Below, one piece after another: positions 44,252-53,239 of a DNA stretch of 64,000 nucleotides. Position 1 is the stretch's first letter, and each line of letters begins with the position of its first letter. Under the pieces are notes generated by a model. It saw only the letters and a list, made by a program, of their open reading frames with translations, was not told where the DNA came from and did no database searches. The translations under genes and the position numbers were made by a program. Source of the stretch: DAOPZJ01 sp964587625 (GTDB lineage: Bacteria; Bacillota; Clostridia; Oscillospirales; JAKOTC01); the NCBI GenBank assembly GCA_964587625.1, contig CAZPLU010000001.1:1-64000 (forward strand), in the 5' to 3' direction.

Positions 44252-46435
44252 TTATTGGTTCCCGCAGACATCGCAGGTCTCGATATATTGCGATTTTTTA
44301 TACCAGCCATAGGCAGTGTTTTTGCAATTCGAACTCGCCATCAAACCCGTGGTCGTGCAATAAATACGCCGTTCCGCCAGATCCGAATCAAAGAACTCGT
44401 GCTCGTCCTTGCCCGCATGAATCTTTTTCATCACCTTGAGCCAGGCGTCTAACGACGGGTTGGACAAGCTTTCGTCCATCTCGGTCTTGGTGTCGTAGCC
44501 GGTCCAGACGACGCCGACATAATAGGGCGTCAGGCCGACAAACCAGCGGTCATTATAGTCGGAAGTGGTGCCGGTTTTTGCCGCCACGGGATGTCCCAGC
44601 TGGGATGCTTTGCGCCCGGTGCCGTTTTCGCCCTCGACGACCCGCCTCAACAGCCGGTTCATGATAAAGGCGCTCTCCTCGCTCAAAACCCTGGTCGCGG
44701 TGGGGGTGTTGGATAAAATCACGTTGCCGTTGGCGTCTTCCACTCGGGTGTAGGTGTACGGTTTTGTATAAAGACCGCCCTCCCCGCCGTAAATCTGATA
44801 GGCGGCGGTCATCTCCAGCACCGTGACGCCGTGGGTCAGAGAACCCATACTCAGCGGTGCGAGACCGATATCGGAGAAGGTGCTTCCGCTGATCCTCTTC
44901 GATTTCACAAGAGAGGTCATGTGCAGTTTATTGTATAAAAAATTAAAACTGACCTCGGGCGTCACCATGGACAGCACCCTTGCCGCCACGGTGTTGGTCG
45001 AGCGCTGAATGGCATAATCGAGCGTCACAAGCCCTTTGAAGCCGCTGTAGTAGTTGTTGGGCCAGTCGTAGGGTTCGCCGTAACCGTCCCGCAGCTGCAT
45101 CGGTCCGTCAAGCAGTTTCGCCGACCAATAGATCATGTCATATTCGATTGCCAGACCGTAGACCGCCAGCGGCTTGATCGCCGAACCCGGGGAGCGCGTG
45201 GAATCGGTCGCCCTGTTCCAAAGCAGATTGGCCGTTTTTTCGCCCTTGCCGCCGATCATGCCGAGCACCCTGCCTTTATAATCCATGATGACCATTGCCG
45301 ATTGGGGTTGGTCATCCCGGTATTCCTTGATAAAATTGGCCTCGTTGTAGTATTGTTCCTCCATCGCCTTCTGGACGTTCAGGTCGACCGCCATATAGAT
45401 GCGAAGTCCGCCGTTTTGAAGCATATATTTCGCTGTGGTCGCCGTATAACCGAGTTCGGCTTGCAAATCTTTTATGACGTCCTTATAGACCTGATCCTCG
45501 TACCAGGAATAGACATCGGTCGTCGTAACCGTACCGGCTTCGCCGATAAAGATCAGCTCCTGATTGACGGCTTCGTCATATTCCGCTTTGGTCAGCCAGC
45601 CCTGTTGTTGCATCACTCTGAGCACGTACATGTAGGCCTTTTTATTTTTGTCGGGGTGCAGAATCGGATTGTTCGCCGTCGGGTAACGCGTGATGACGAC
45701 GATGCACGCCGCCTCGGCGACCGTCAGCTCCGAGACGTCTTTCCCGAAATAAAAATTGGCCGCCGACTGGATGCCGTTGCAGCTGTAGCCGAGATACATC
45801 GTGTTCATATAGGCCTCGAGGATGATGTCCTTCGAGACCGTTTTTTCGAGGTTGAGCGCGCGCATGATCTCCTGCACCTTGCGCTCGATCGTGACTTCTT
45901 TGTCGCCCGTGACGTTTTTGATCAGCTGCTGCGTCAGCGTGGAACCGCCCGCTTTGATGTCCCAAAAATTAAAAATTAAATTTCCGGCCGCGCCGAAAGT
46001 CCTGATCCAGTCGATGCCGTGGTGGTCGTAAAACCGCTTGTCCTCCGAAGCCACAACGGCCTTTTGGACATATTCGGGCACGTCGCCGATGTCGACCCAG
46101 ATGCGGTTCTCGTCGCTGTAGACCTTGGCGGTCTCGACATACCCGCCCGTTTCCGGATCCTGCGCCAGCATCAAAGTGGTATATTTCAAGCCCGAGATGT
46201 CGATGGTCGCGGTCGGATCGACGTATTTGATCACATAGACGGTCATCACCGCGCCGAATACGCAGCCCGCGATAATCAGCATCATTAAAAAACCGGCGCA
46301 AAACCGCCAAAACCTTGCCCGGCCGGCGCTTTTTTCTCTGTTGTCCGGCCTCTGCTCCGCGCGTTTTGCCTTTAATTTCACGGCCAATCCGCCGAGCCCT
46401 TTGAACCCATTGTTTCCGGTTTTGTTGTCGGCCAT
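44252..46435 (-). CDS. Class A penicillin-binding protein (PBP1A type)
   Basis: A 727-residue bifunctional peptidoglycan synthase. After a short cytoplasmic basic stretch and one membrane helix (~residues 45-70), the GT51 transglycosylase has VASEDKRFYDHHGIDWIRT and GGSTLTQQLIKN. The transpeptidase has STRSPGSAIKPL (active-site SAIK), QRSTNTVA (STN) and AAKTGTTSDYNDRWF (KTG). The C-terminus carries four Cys (CTTTG, SNC, ETCDVCG), a possible disulfide tail. ATG 46435 follows GGAGGAG; an upstream ATG at 46453 lacks a site. Confidence 0.94.
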   Translation of the reverse strand: MADNKTGNNGFKGLGGLAVKLKAKRAEQRPDNREKSAGRARFWRFCAGFLMMLIIAGCVFGAVMTVYVIKYVDPTATIDISGLKYTTLMLAQDPETGGYVETAKVYSDENRIWVDIGDVPEYVQKAVVASEDKRFYDHHGIDWIRTFGAAGNLIFNFWDIKAGGSTLTQQLIKNVTGDKEVTIERKVQEIMRALNLEKTVSKDIILEAYMNTMYLGYSCNGIQSAANFYFGKDVSELTVAEAACIVVITRYPTANNPILHPDKNKKAYMYVLRVMQQQGWLTKAEYDEAVNQELIFIGEAGTVTTTDVYSWYEDQVYKDVIKDLQAELGYTATTAKYMLQNGGLRIYMAVDLNVQKAMEEQYYNEANFIKEYRDDQPQSAMVIMDYKGRVLGMIGGKGEKTANLLWNRATDSTRSPGSAIKPLAVYGLAIEYDMIYWSAKLLDGPMQLRDGYGEPYDWPNNYYSGFKGLVTLDYAIQRSTNTVAARVLSMVTPEVSFNFLYNKLHMTSLVKSKRISGSTFSDIGLAPLSMGSLTHGVTVLEMTAAYQIYGGEGGLYTKPYTYTRVEDANGNVILSNTPTATRVLSEESAFIMNRLLRRVVEGENGTGRKASQLGHPVAAKTGTTSDYNDRWFVGLTPYYVGVVWTGYDTKTEMDESLSNPSLDAWLKVMKKIHAGKDEHEFFDSDLAERRIYCTTTGLMASSNCKNTAYGWYKKSQYIETCDVCGNQ

Positions 46436-46592
46436 AATCTCCTCCGAGTCCAAGTCCTGTTTTAAAACGACCGCACTTCGTCGTAATTGCCATTATAACA
46501 CAGCCGTCAGAATTTTGCAATCCGAGAAAATTCGGATGGTTTCAGGCGCTCAGGGTTCCGGTAAATCAAAATCGGCTTTTAGAAGTTCGAAC

Positions 46593-46682
46593 CGAAACCA
46601 AGCGTCCCAAACGTAAATCTTCAAGCATCAATGTTCCAAGAAAACGAATCGAAACCAAGCGTCCCAAACGTTAAATCTTCAA
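46593..46682 (+). repeat. 32-bp direct repeat in the intergenic region
   Basis: The sequence CGAAACCAAGCGTCCCAAAC followed by GTAAATCTTCAA occurs at 46593-46624 and, with one extra T, at 46650-46682. The spacing is 57 bp. Nothing else is recognisable in 46436-46690. Confidence 0.75.
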
Positions 46683-46695
46683 CGGTTCGTTGCCC

Positions 46696-46724
46696 TTGAA
46701 GATTGCGCCTTTTTAAGATATAAT
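46696..46724 (+). promoter_or_regulatory. Promoter of the radical-SAM pair
   Basis: TTGAAG (46696-46701) and TATAAT (46719-46724) with a 17-base spacer. Confidence 0.7.
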
Positions 46725-46765
46725 ATACGGGCATTGTCACGATTTTGTGATTGGAGAGAGTGTTT

Positions 46766-48607
46766 TTGTATTCAAAAATAGAGAAATATTTAATAAATGT
46801 TGCAAAACCGGGGCGGTATATCGGGCACGAAACCGGCTGCGTGATGAAAAATAAAGCGGATGTCAAGCTCCGCTTTTGCTTCTGCTTTCCCGACATTTAC
46901 GACATTGCCATGTCGTATTTGGGTCAAAAAATCATATACGGCCTGCTCAACGGCGACTCCGACATCTGGTGCGAACGCGCATATGCCCCGTGGCCGGATA
47001 TGGAGAACGTGCTGCGCGAACACGATATTCCGCTCTACGGGCTGGAGAGCGGCGACCCGCTGTCCGAATTCGACGTGCTCGGCTTTACGTTGCAATATGA
47101 ACTGTCTTATACCAATATCCTGAATATCCTCGACCTCGCGGGGCTTCCGCTGCGCGCGAAAGACCGCAAAGCCGCGTTTCCGTTGGTGATCACAGGCGGC
47201 CCGTGCGTCAGCAATATGGAGCCGATCGCCGATTTTGTCGATCTGGCCGTGCTCGGCGACGGCGAAGAAGTTTTGCCCGAGGTCATGGCCGTCTGTAAAA
47301 AAGCCAAAGCCGGGGGCTGGGACAAAGAAAAACTGCTGCGCGAGGCCGTCAAAATCGAGGGCGTCTATGTCCCGTCCTTTTACGACATCGATTACAACGG
47401 CGACGGCACGATCAAGTCCGTCACACCCAAAAACGGGGCGCCCGCAAAGGTGAAAAAGCGCGTCGTCAGGGACCTCGACGCGATGTACGCGCCGCCGCCC
47501 GGGCCGGTGCCCTATATCGAGGTCGTCCAGTCCAGGGCCGCGACGGAATTGTTCCGCGGGTGCATCCGCGGCTGCCGGTTTTGTCAGGCGGGGTACCTTT
47601 ACCGCCCGGTGCGCGAGCGCAAGGCCGAGACCGTGCGCGACATCCTGCTCGACGAATGCACCGTCTCGGGTTATGAGGAAATGGCGCTCTCGTCGCTCTC
47701 GACCAGCGATTACACCGAGATCGTTCCCCTGCTGGAGGAGCTCTCCCGAAAGACCGGGGAGAATAAAATCAACCTCTCGCTTCCCTCGCTGCGGGTCGAC
47801 AATTTTACTTCCGATGTTTTGGACAAGGTCTCGGCGGTGCGTAAAAGCGGCCTGACCTTCGCGCCGGAGGCCGGGAGCCAACGCCTGCGCGACGTCATCA
47901 ACAAGCAAGTCACCGAGGAGGAATTCGAGCGCACCTGCAAAATCGTCTTCGGGGGCGGCTATACAGCGTTGAAGCTCTATTTTATGATCGGGCTGCCGAC
48001 CGAGACCGACGGGGATATTTTGGCGATCGCCCGAATGGCGCAAAAAGCCGTCGACCTCTATTATGAAAACGCGGGTGGTCAGAAAAGTCGCGGCGTGAGC
48101 GTGAACATCGGCGTTTCGACTTTTGTCCCCAAACCGTTCACCCCGTTTCAATGGGTCGGGCAGGACGGCGAGACCGAAATTGTGCGCAAACAAAAACTGC
48201 TCGCCTCCTCGATCAAAAGCCGCAAAATCACCTACAGCTATCACGATATGGAGACCAGCCGCCTTGAGGCGGTCTTCGCGCGCGGAAACCGAACCTTGTC
48301 AACCGTCATCGAGACGGCTTTTCAAAACGGCTGCCGGCTCGACGGCTGGAACGAATGGTTCAATTATGATTTATGGCTCGATGCGTTTCAAAAAGGCGGC
48401 GTCGACATGGACTTTTTTGCGACTCGGACAATGGGCGAGGACGAGATATTGCCGTGGGAGCACCTTGACATCGGCGTGACCAAGGCGCATTTTCTGCGCG
48501 AATACCGCCGGGCGCTCGAGGGCGTCACCACTCCCAATTGCCGCGCCGAGTGCGTCGGTTGCGGGGCGTCGGCATATGGAATGTGCGGAGGAGAGAAAAG
48601 CGAATGA
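46766..48607 (+). CDS. TIGR03960 family B12-binding radical-SAM protein
   Basis: A ~613-residue protein: an N-terminal cobalamin-binding-like region (IEKYLINVAKPGRYIGHETG, FCFPDIYDIAMSYLGQ) and a radical-SAM domain with CIRGCRFCQAGY (CxxxCxxC) and an adjoining LSSLSTSDYTEI. The family is widespread in Clostridia and is paired with TIGR03936 proteins; function is unsettled, with a suggested link to RNase G or rRNA/ribosome maturation. The start is a TTG at 46766 placed 6 bases after GGAGAGAG; TTG 46751 is another option. The stop overlaps the next ATG. Confidence 0.9.
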   Translation: MYSKIEKYLINVAKPGRYIGHETGCVMKNKADVKLRFCFCFPDIYDIAMSYLGQKIIYGLLNGDSDIWCERAYAPWPDMENVLREHDIPLYGLESGDPLSEFDVLGFTLQYELSYTNILNILDLAGLPLRAKDRKAAFPLVITGGPCVSNMEPIADFVDLAVLGDGEEVLPEVMAVCKKAKAGGWDKEKLLREAVKIEGVYVPSFYDIDYNGDGTIKSVTPKNGAPAKVKKRVVRDLDAMYAPPPGPVPYIEVVQSRAATELFRGCIRGCRFCQAGYLYRPVRERKAETVRDILLDECTVSGYEEMALSSLSTSDYTEIVPLLEELSRKTGENKINLSLPSLRVDNFTSDVLDKVSAVRKSGLTFAPEAGSQRLRDVINKQVTEEEFERTCKIVFGGGYTALKLYFMIGLPTETDGDILAIARMAQKAVDLYYENAGGQKSRGVSVNIGVSTFVPKPFTPFQWVGQDGETEIVRKQKLLASSIKSRKITYSYHDMETSRLEAVFARGNRTLSTVIETAFQNGCRLDGWNEWFNYDLWLDAFQKGGVDMDFFATRTMGEDEILPWEHLDIGVTKAHFLREYRRALEGVTTPNCRAECVGCGASAYGMCGGEKSE

Positions 48608-49305
48608 AATACCGGTTGTGGTTTGTCAAAAAAGGCGTTTTACGCTTTATCTCACACCTCGACATCAACCGCACGATGATGCGCGCGCTGCGTTTTGCCC
48701 AAGTGCCGATGACTTATTCGCAGGGGTTCAATCCGCGCCCGATTCTGACGTTTGCCCTGCCCCTTTCGCTCGGCATTGAGAGCGACTGCGAGAGCATGGA
48801 TATCCAGACCGAGAGCGAGATCAGCTGCGTAAAAACCGTGGAGAAGCTGAACCGGTTTTTACCGCGGGAATTGCATATCCTAAACTGCGCGCCTCCCGTG
48901 CACGACCCCAAGCACATCGCCGAAGCGGCATATCGGATCGCGCTCACCTGCCCCGAAGCAAAGACGGAATTTGAGCGGTTTTGGAATACGGATCAAGTGA
49001 TCGTGACCAAAAAGACCAAATCGGGCAGCAGGGAAATCGACCTGAAGCCGCTGGTGAAAATCAGTCCCATCACCGGCGACGGCGGCCGTTGCGAATTCGA
49101 GGCGGTTTTGCCCACCGGGACGACAGAAAATGTCAACCCGGCGTTGCTGACCGAAGCGTTTTGCGATTTTACAATAAAATCCCAAAACGCTTTTGCAAGA
49201 AACGGGCTTGACCGTTCCGCCGGTGTGGAACACAACGCTCCCGAAATCGACGTGCGCATCACGCGCATCGGGGTTCGGATGCAAAACGGGGGAAAATTCG
49301 TCTGA
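48604..49305 (+). CDS. TIGR03936 family radical-SAM-associated protein (DUF2344)
   Basis: A 233-residue protein with the characteristic start MKYRLWFVKKGVLRFISHLD, then ALRFAQVPMTYSQGFNPRP, the DUF2344 signature. It is fused to the previous protein in some bacteria and here is translationally coupled to it by an ATGA overlap, so the two act together. The function is not established. It is followed by tRNA-Ser after 100 bases. Confidence 0.9.
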   Translation: MKYRLWFVKKGVLRFISHLDINRTMMRALRFAQVPMTYSQGFNPRPILTFALPLSLGIESDCESMDIQTESEISCVKTVEKLNRFLPRELHILNCAPPVHDPKHIAEAAYRIALTCPEAKTEFERFWNTDQVIVTKKTKSGSREIDLKPLVKISPITGDGGRCEFEAVLPTGTTENVNPALLTEAFCDFTIKSQNAFARNGLDRSAGVEHNAPEIDVRITRIGVRMQNGGKFV

Positions 49306-49405
49306 CTTTTTCTTGACAGCCCGCCGATTTTATGATAGTATGTTCGAGGTTTGCGCCCCAAACCGGGACATCATGAGCCATGTTTCGAACTGGACACAGC
49401 GATGC

Positions 49406-49497
49406 GGAGAGATGGCTGAGCTGGTCTAAGGCGCACGACTGGAAATCGTGTATGGGCTAATACCTCATCGAGGGTTCGAATCCCTCTCTCTCCGCCA
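49406..49497 (+). tRNA. tRNA-Ser (anticodon GGA)
   Basis: The cloverleaf is complete: acceptor GGAGAGA/TCTCTCC, anticodon arm ACGACTGGAAATCGT with loop CTGGAAA (GGA), a long variable arm typical of serine tRNA, T arm GAGGGTTCGAATCCCTC, discriminator G and encoded CCA. Confidence 0.95.
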
Positions 49498-49529
49498 AAA
49501 ACACTTCCATCCGGGGGTGTTTTTATTTT
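49497..49529 (+). terminator. Terminator of tRNA-Ser
   Basis: AAAAACAC (49497-49504) pairs with GTGTTTTT (49517-49524), followed by more T. Confidence 0.65.
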
Positions 49530-49659
49530 TAACGGCAGGGTTTCGGACCGGCGGGGTATCGCGGTCGATGTTTGTGTCGAATGATATGAACCATCCGTAC
49601 TTTTCGATCTCTTTGCTTCCGCGCGGCTCGGCGACCTTTTTCGTCACTTTTCACAAGAA

Positions 49660-49677
49660 GGTTAGCGCTTGCTAACC
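49660..49677. promoter_or_regulatory. feo operator copy 1
   Basis: GGTTAGCGCTTGCTAACC, a perfect 7+4+7 palindrome about 50 bases upstream of the -35 box. It fits a DtxR/IdeR-like metal-regulator box. Confidence 0.65.
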
Positions 49678-49723
49678 ATGATTTCGGCAAAACGCCGATT
49701 CATTGAAAATCTTTGTTTTTATA

Positions 49724-49752
49724 TTGACAACCGCATGACGATGGCATATAAT
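49724..49752 (+). promoter_or_regulatory. feo promoter
   Basis: TTGACA (49724-49729) and TATAAT (49747-49752), consensus hexamers with a 17-base spacer. Confidence 0.9.
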
Positions 49753-49758
49753 TTATTT

Positions 49759-49776
49759 GGTTAGCGATGGCTAACC
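49759..49776. promoter_or_regulatory. feo operator copy 2
   Basis: GGTTAGCGATGGCTAACC immediately downstream of the -10 box, at the transcription start, where repressor binding would block initiation. Confidence 0.75.
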
Positions 49777-49840
49777 GTGGTTTACCGCATGATCGGTAAA
49801 ATTAAACCTGACGGGGTTTAATAAACCGAGGAGGACGATT

Positions 49841-50053
49841 ATGATGCCGTTGTTATTAGCCAATGTCGGCGAGGAAAATATGATCAAAAAGGTCGGCGGA
49901 AGTCCCGAGGTCAGAAAACACCTTGAAAACCTCGGTTTCGTCGCCGGGGGAAATGTCCGGATTATCACCGCTATAAACGGAAATCTGATCGTCAATATCA
50001 TGGATTCCCGCGTGGCGATCAACCGCGAGATGGCCGGTAAAATTATGATTTGA
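49841..50053 (+). CDS. feoA: FeoA-domain protein
   Basis: A 70-residue SH3-like protein. MPLLLANVGEENMIKKVGGS and HLENLGFVAGGNVRIITAIN match FeoA, the small cytoplasmic partner of the FeoB ferrous-iron channel. It is the first gene of the operon after the promoter and operator, with GAGGAGG before the ATG. A second FeoA follows, a common clostridial arrangement. Confidence 0.92.
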   Translation: MMPLLLANVGEENMIKKVGGSPEVRKHLENLGFVAGGNVRIITAINGNLIVNIMDSRVAINREMAGKIMI

Positions 50054-50090
50054 GTTTTATCGATTTAATTTATAAAAGGTGGTTGTAATT

Positions 50091-50312
50091 ATGCAGACGC
50101 TCAGGCAAACAAAAATCGGCGACACCGTGCGGGTCGTCAAACTCCACGGCGAGGGCGCGGTCAAACGCCGCATTATGGACATGGGTATCACCAAGGGCGT
50201 CGAGATCAGCGTCCGCAAGGTCGCGCCGCTCGGGGATCCGGTCGAGGTCAATGTCCGGGGATATGAGCTCTCGATCCGCAAGGCGGACGCCGAGATGATC
50301 GAAGTGATTTGA
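50091..50312 (+). CDS. feoA: Second FeoA-domain protein
   Basis: A 73-residue FeoA. TLRQTKIGDTVRVVKLHGEG and RRIMDMGITKGVEISVRKVA show the classic FeoA strand pattern with the MGI(T/V)xG motif. ATG 50091 follows AAAGGTGG. It differs clearly in sequence from the first FeoA, so the two are not a recent duplication and may do different jobs on FeoB. Confidence 0.92.
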   Translation: MQTLRQTKIGDTVRVVKLHGEGAVKRRIMDMGITKGVEISVRKVAPLGDPVEVNVRGYELSIRKADAEMIEVI

Positions 50313-50352
50313 TTTGAATGTTCGGGGGATTCCCCGTTTTTTTCGCGCGGCG

Positions 50353-50370
50353 AGTTAGTTTCGGCTAACC
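50353..50370. promoter_or_regulatory. Degenerate feo operator copy 3
   Basis: AGTTAGTTTCGGCTAACC keeps one full half-site (GGCTAACC) and an altered one, located 38 bases before feoB. It may be an internal site or a relic. Confidence 0.4.
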
Positions 50371-50407
50371 ATCCGCACACCCGTCAACGATGAAAGGATG
50401 ATTTTAT

Positions 50408-52828
50408 ATGGGCAATCCGATCCGCATCGCCCTTGCGGGCAACCCCAACAGCGGCAAGACAACCTTGTTCAACGCGCTGACCGGTTCCAACCAATTCGTC
50501 GGCAACTGGCCCGGCGTCACCGTGGAAAAAAAAGAGGGCAAGCTGAAAAAGCGCGGCGACGTGATCATCATGGACCTGCCGGGCATCTATTCGCTGTCGC
50601 CCTATACGCTCGAGGAGGTCGTGGCGCGCAATTATCTGGTCATGGAGCGCCCCGACGCGATTTTAAACATCGTCGACGGCACCAATCTCGAGCGCAACCT
50701 CTATCTGACCACCCAACTGACCGAATTGGGCATTCCGGTGGTCATCGCGGTCAATATGATGGATGTGGTCAAAAAAAACGGCGATAAAATCGATTTTGAG
50801 CAACTCTCGCGTGAACTCGGCTGCAAGATCGTCGAGATCTCGGCGCTCAAGGGCGATGGCATCGCGGAGGCCGCCGAGGCCGCCGTCGAGGCCGCCGAAT
50901 CGACCCGTACGGTCCCGACGCACACCTTCAGCGGCGCGGTGGAACACGCGCTCGCCCACATCGAGGAGGCCGCCGTGCATCACCTGCCGCAGGAGCGGCA
51001 GCGCTGGTACGCGATCAAAATTTTCGAGCGCGACGCAAAGGTCTTGGAGCAATTAAAGCTCGACCCGGACGTATTGAGCCATATCGAGGACGACATCAAA
51101 AACGCCGAGAAGGAACTCGACGACGACGCCGAGAGCATCATCACCAACGAGCGCTACATCTACATCGGCTCGATCCTCAAGAACTGTTATAAAAAGAAAA
51201 GCGCCGGGAAGCTCTCGGTCTCGGACAAGATCGACCGGGTGGTCACGAACCGCTGGGCGGCGCTGCCGATCTTCGCGGTCGTGATGTTTATCGTCTATTT
51301 CGTCTCGGTCACGACGGTCGGCACCTGGGCGACCGACTGGGCCAACGACGGCGTGTTCGGCGACGGCTGGCACCTGTTCGGCATCGGCTCGAAAGCATAT
51401 GACGAAGCCGCGGACGAATATGCGCTGCCCGGCGCGATCAAGGACGCGTTTGAATCGGCTGCCGAAGAAAACGGGCTTGACCCCGCGGCGGCGGCCGGCC
51501 TGACGACGACCGCCTATCTCTACGACGATGACGGCAACGTCGAAGAAGAAATCCCGGTGACGTTCGCGGATTATTCCGAAGCCGCCGCCCTCGAGGAACC
51601 GGACCCCGCCGGCTACGGCGTATGGGTGCCCGGTATTCCCGTGTTGGTTGAAAACGGCTTGGACAAAGTCAACACCGCCGATTGGCTGAAGGGCCTGATT
51701 CTGGACGGCATCGTCGGCGGCGTCGGCGCGGTGCTCGGTTTTGTGCCGCAGATGCTGGTGCTGTTTTTGTTTCTCGCGGCTCTCGAGGCCTGCGGCTATA
51801 TGGCGCGCATCGCCTTCGTGATGGACCGCATTTTTCGCAAATTCGGCCTCTCGGGCAAGTCGTTTATCCCAATGCTGATCGGCACCGGTTGCAGCATTCC
51901 GGGCATTATGGCCTCGCGCACGATCGAAAGCGACCGGGATCGAAAAATGACGATTATGACCACCTCGTTTATGCCCTGCGGCGCGAAGCTCCCGATCATC
52001 GGTTTGATCGCGGGCGCGCTGTTCGGCGGCGCGTGGTGGGTTGCGCCGAGCGCCTATTTCCTCGGCATTGCCGCCATCGTCATTTCGGGCATCATGCTCA
52101 AAAAGACCAAAATGTTCGCCGGTAACCCCGCTCCGTTTGTTATGGAACTCCCCGCCTATCACCGGCCGACCGTCCGGAATGTGCTCACAAGCATGTGGGA
52201 GCGCGGCTGGTCGTTTATCAAAAAGGCCGGAACCGTCATTCTGCTCTCGGCAATCGTGTTGTGGTTTTTGCAGGCGTTCGGCGTGGAAAACGGCAGCTTC
52301 GGCATGGTTGAGGATTTGAACAACTCCGTGCTTGCCGTCATCGGCGGAGCGATTGCCTGGCTGTTCAAACCGCTCGGCTGGGGCACCTGGCAGGGCGCGG
52401 TCGCAACCATCACCGGCCTGATCGCCAAAGAAAACGTCGTCGGCACGTTCGGCGTGTTGTTCGGCGGATTCGAGGAGGTGGCCGAAAACGGCTGGCAGGT
52501 CTGGGCGAATATGCGCGCGGTCTTCACCCCGCTTGCGGCGTATTCTTTCCTGGTGTTCAACCTGCTGTGCGCACCCTGCTTCGCGGCGATGGGCGCGATC
52601 AAACGCGAGATGAACAGCGCCAAATGGACATGGTTCGCGATCGGCTACCAGTGCGTGTTCGCCTATGCCGTCGCGCTGATCGTCTACCAGTTCGGAATGC
52701 TGTTCTCGGGTTCGGGCAATGTGATCGGCGCAATCTCGGCTTTCATTGCCGCGGGTATCATCGCCTACTTGCTTTTCAGACCCTACAGGGAATCGAAGAC
52801 ACTCAAGACAAAAATCCGCGTCTCGTGA
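50408..52828 (+). CDS. feoB: Ferrous iron transport protein B
   Basis: An 806-residue inner-membrane Fe2+ transporter. The N-terminal G domain has GNPNSGKTTLFNALTG (G1), DLPGIYSLSPY (G3), NMMD (G4) and a SALKG-like G5, then a helical GDI region to ~residue 265. The membrane part has two Gate motifs (ACGYMARIAFVMDR and LCAPCFAAMGAIKREM, with GTGCSIPG). Between the first and second helices (residues ~325-430) is a long acidic outer insertion typical of clostridial FeoB. AAAGGATG precedes the ATG. Confidence 0.96.
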   Translation: MGNPIRIALAGNPNSGKTTLFNALTGSNQFVGNWPGVTVEKKEGKLKKRGDVIIMDLPGIYSLSPYTLEEVVARNYLVMERPDAILNIVDGTNLERNLYLTTQLTELGIPVVIAVNMMDVVKKNGDKIDFEQLSRELGCKIVEISALKGDGIAEAAEAAVEAAESTRTVPTHTFSGAVEHALAHIEEAAVHHLPQERQRWYAIKIFERDAKVLEQLKLDPDVLSHIEDDIKNAEKELDDDAESIITNERYIYIGSILKNCYKKKSAGKLSVSDKIDRVVTNRWAALPIFAVVMFIVYFVSVTTVGTWATDWANDGVFGDGWHLFGIGSKAYDEAADEYALPGAIKDAFESAAEENGLDPAAAAGLTTTAYLYDDDGNVEEEIPVTFADYSEAAALEEPDPAGYGVWVPGIPVLVENGLDKVNTADWLKGLILDGIVGGVGAVLGFVPQMLVLFLFLAALEACGYMARIAFVMDRIFRKFGLSGKSFIPMLIGTGCSIPGIMASRTIESDRDRKMTIMTTSFMPCGAKLPIIGLIAGALFGGAWWVAPSAYFLGIAAIVISGIMLKKTKMFAGNPAPFVMELPAYHRPTVRNVLTSMWERGWSFIKKAGTVILLSAIVLWFLQAFGVENGSFGMVEDLNNSVLAVIGGAIAWLFKPLGWGTWQGAVATITGLIAKENVVGTFGVLFGGFEEVAENGWQVWANMRAVFTPLAAYSFLVFNLLCAPCFAAMGAIKREMNSAKWTWFAIGYQCVFAYAVALIVYQFGMLFSGSGNVIGAISAFIAAGIIAYLLFRPYRESKTLKTKIRVS

Positions 52829-52856
52829 TATAATGCTCATACAAGGAGGTCATCGT

Positions 52857-53054
52857 ATGTTCACATGGCTCATTGACAATTTGGCGACTGTTTTAATCAG
52901 TTTGGTTCTCGCGGCCGCCGTCGTCGGGATCATCCTCGTGATGGTCCGCAATAAAAAGAAGGGCAAGTCCTCCTGCGGCTGCGGGAGTTGTTCGGGGTGT
53001 GCGATGGCGGGCAGCTGCCATCCGACGGAAAACAATCAATCGAAAAATATATAA
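52857..53054 (+). CDS. FeoB-associated Cys-rich membrane protein
   Basis: A 65-residue peptide with one membrane helix (LATVLISLVLAAAVVGIILV) and a Cys-rich tail, SSCGCGSCSGCAMAGSC. This matches the FeoB-associated Cys-rich membrane protein family, proposed to help iron delivery or assembly. ATG 52857 follows GGAGGT by 6 bases. It is the last gene of the feo operon. Confidence 0.92.
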   Translation: MFTWLIDNLATVLISLVLAAAVVGIILVMVRNKKKGKSSCGCGSCSGCAMAGSCHPTENNQSKNI

Positions 53055-53208
53055 CCTGATTAAAAAATCATCAACGGTTCTTTCGAGATCCTTCGACTGC
53101 GCCCGGATTCCGGGCTTCGCTCAGGATGACAATTGGGATTTTTCAGTTTGATAATCCTGATTTGCCCGGCAAACGCGCGAAAATTTCCAAAATTCCGCAA
53201 AACCGGTA

Positions 53209-53236
53209 TTGCATTTTCGATTTTCCGTGATATACT
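53209..53236 (+). promoter_or_regulatory. thrS leader promoter
   Basis: TTGCAT (53209-53214) and TATACT (53231-53236) with a 16-base spacer, upstream of the T-box leader. Confidence 0.5.
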
Positions 53237-53239
53237 ATA

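Noticed and set aside
46751..46765. TTG 46751 as the start of the TIGR03960 protein
   Set aside because: The GGAGAGAG binding site lies at 46753-46760, so the start must be downstream; TTG 46766 fits spacing and family N-termini.
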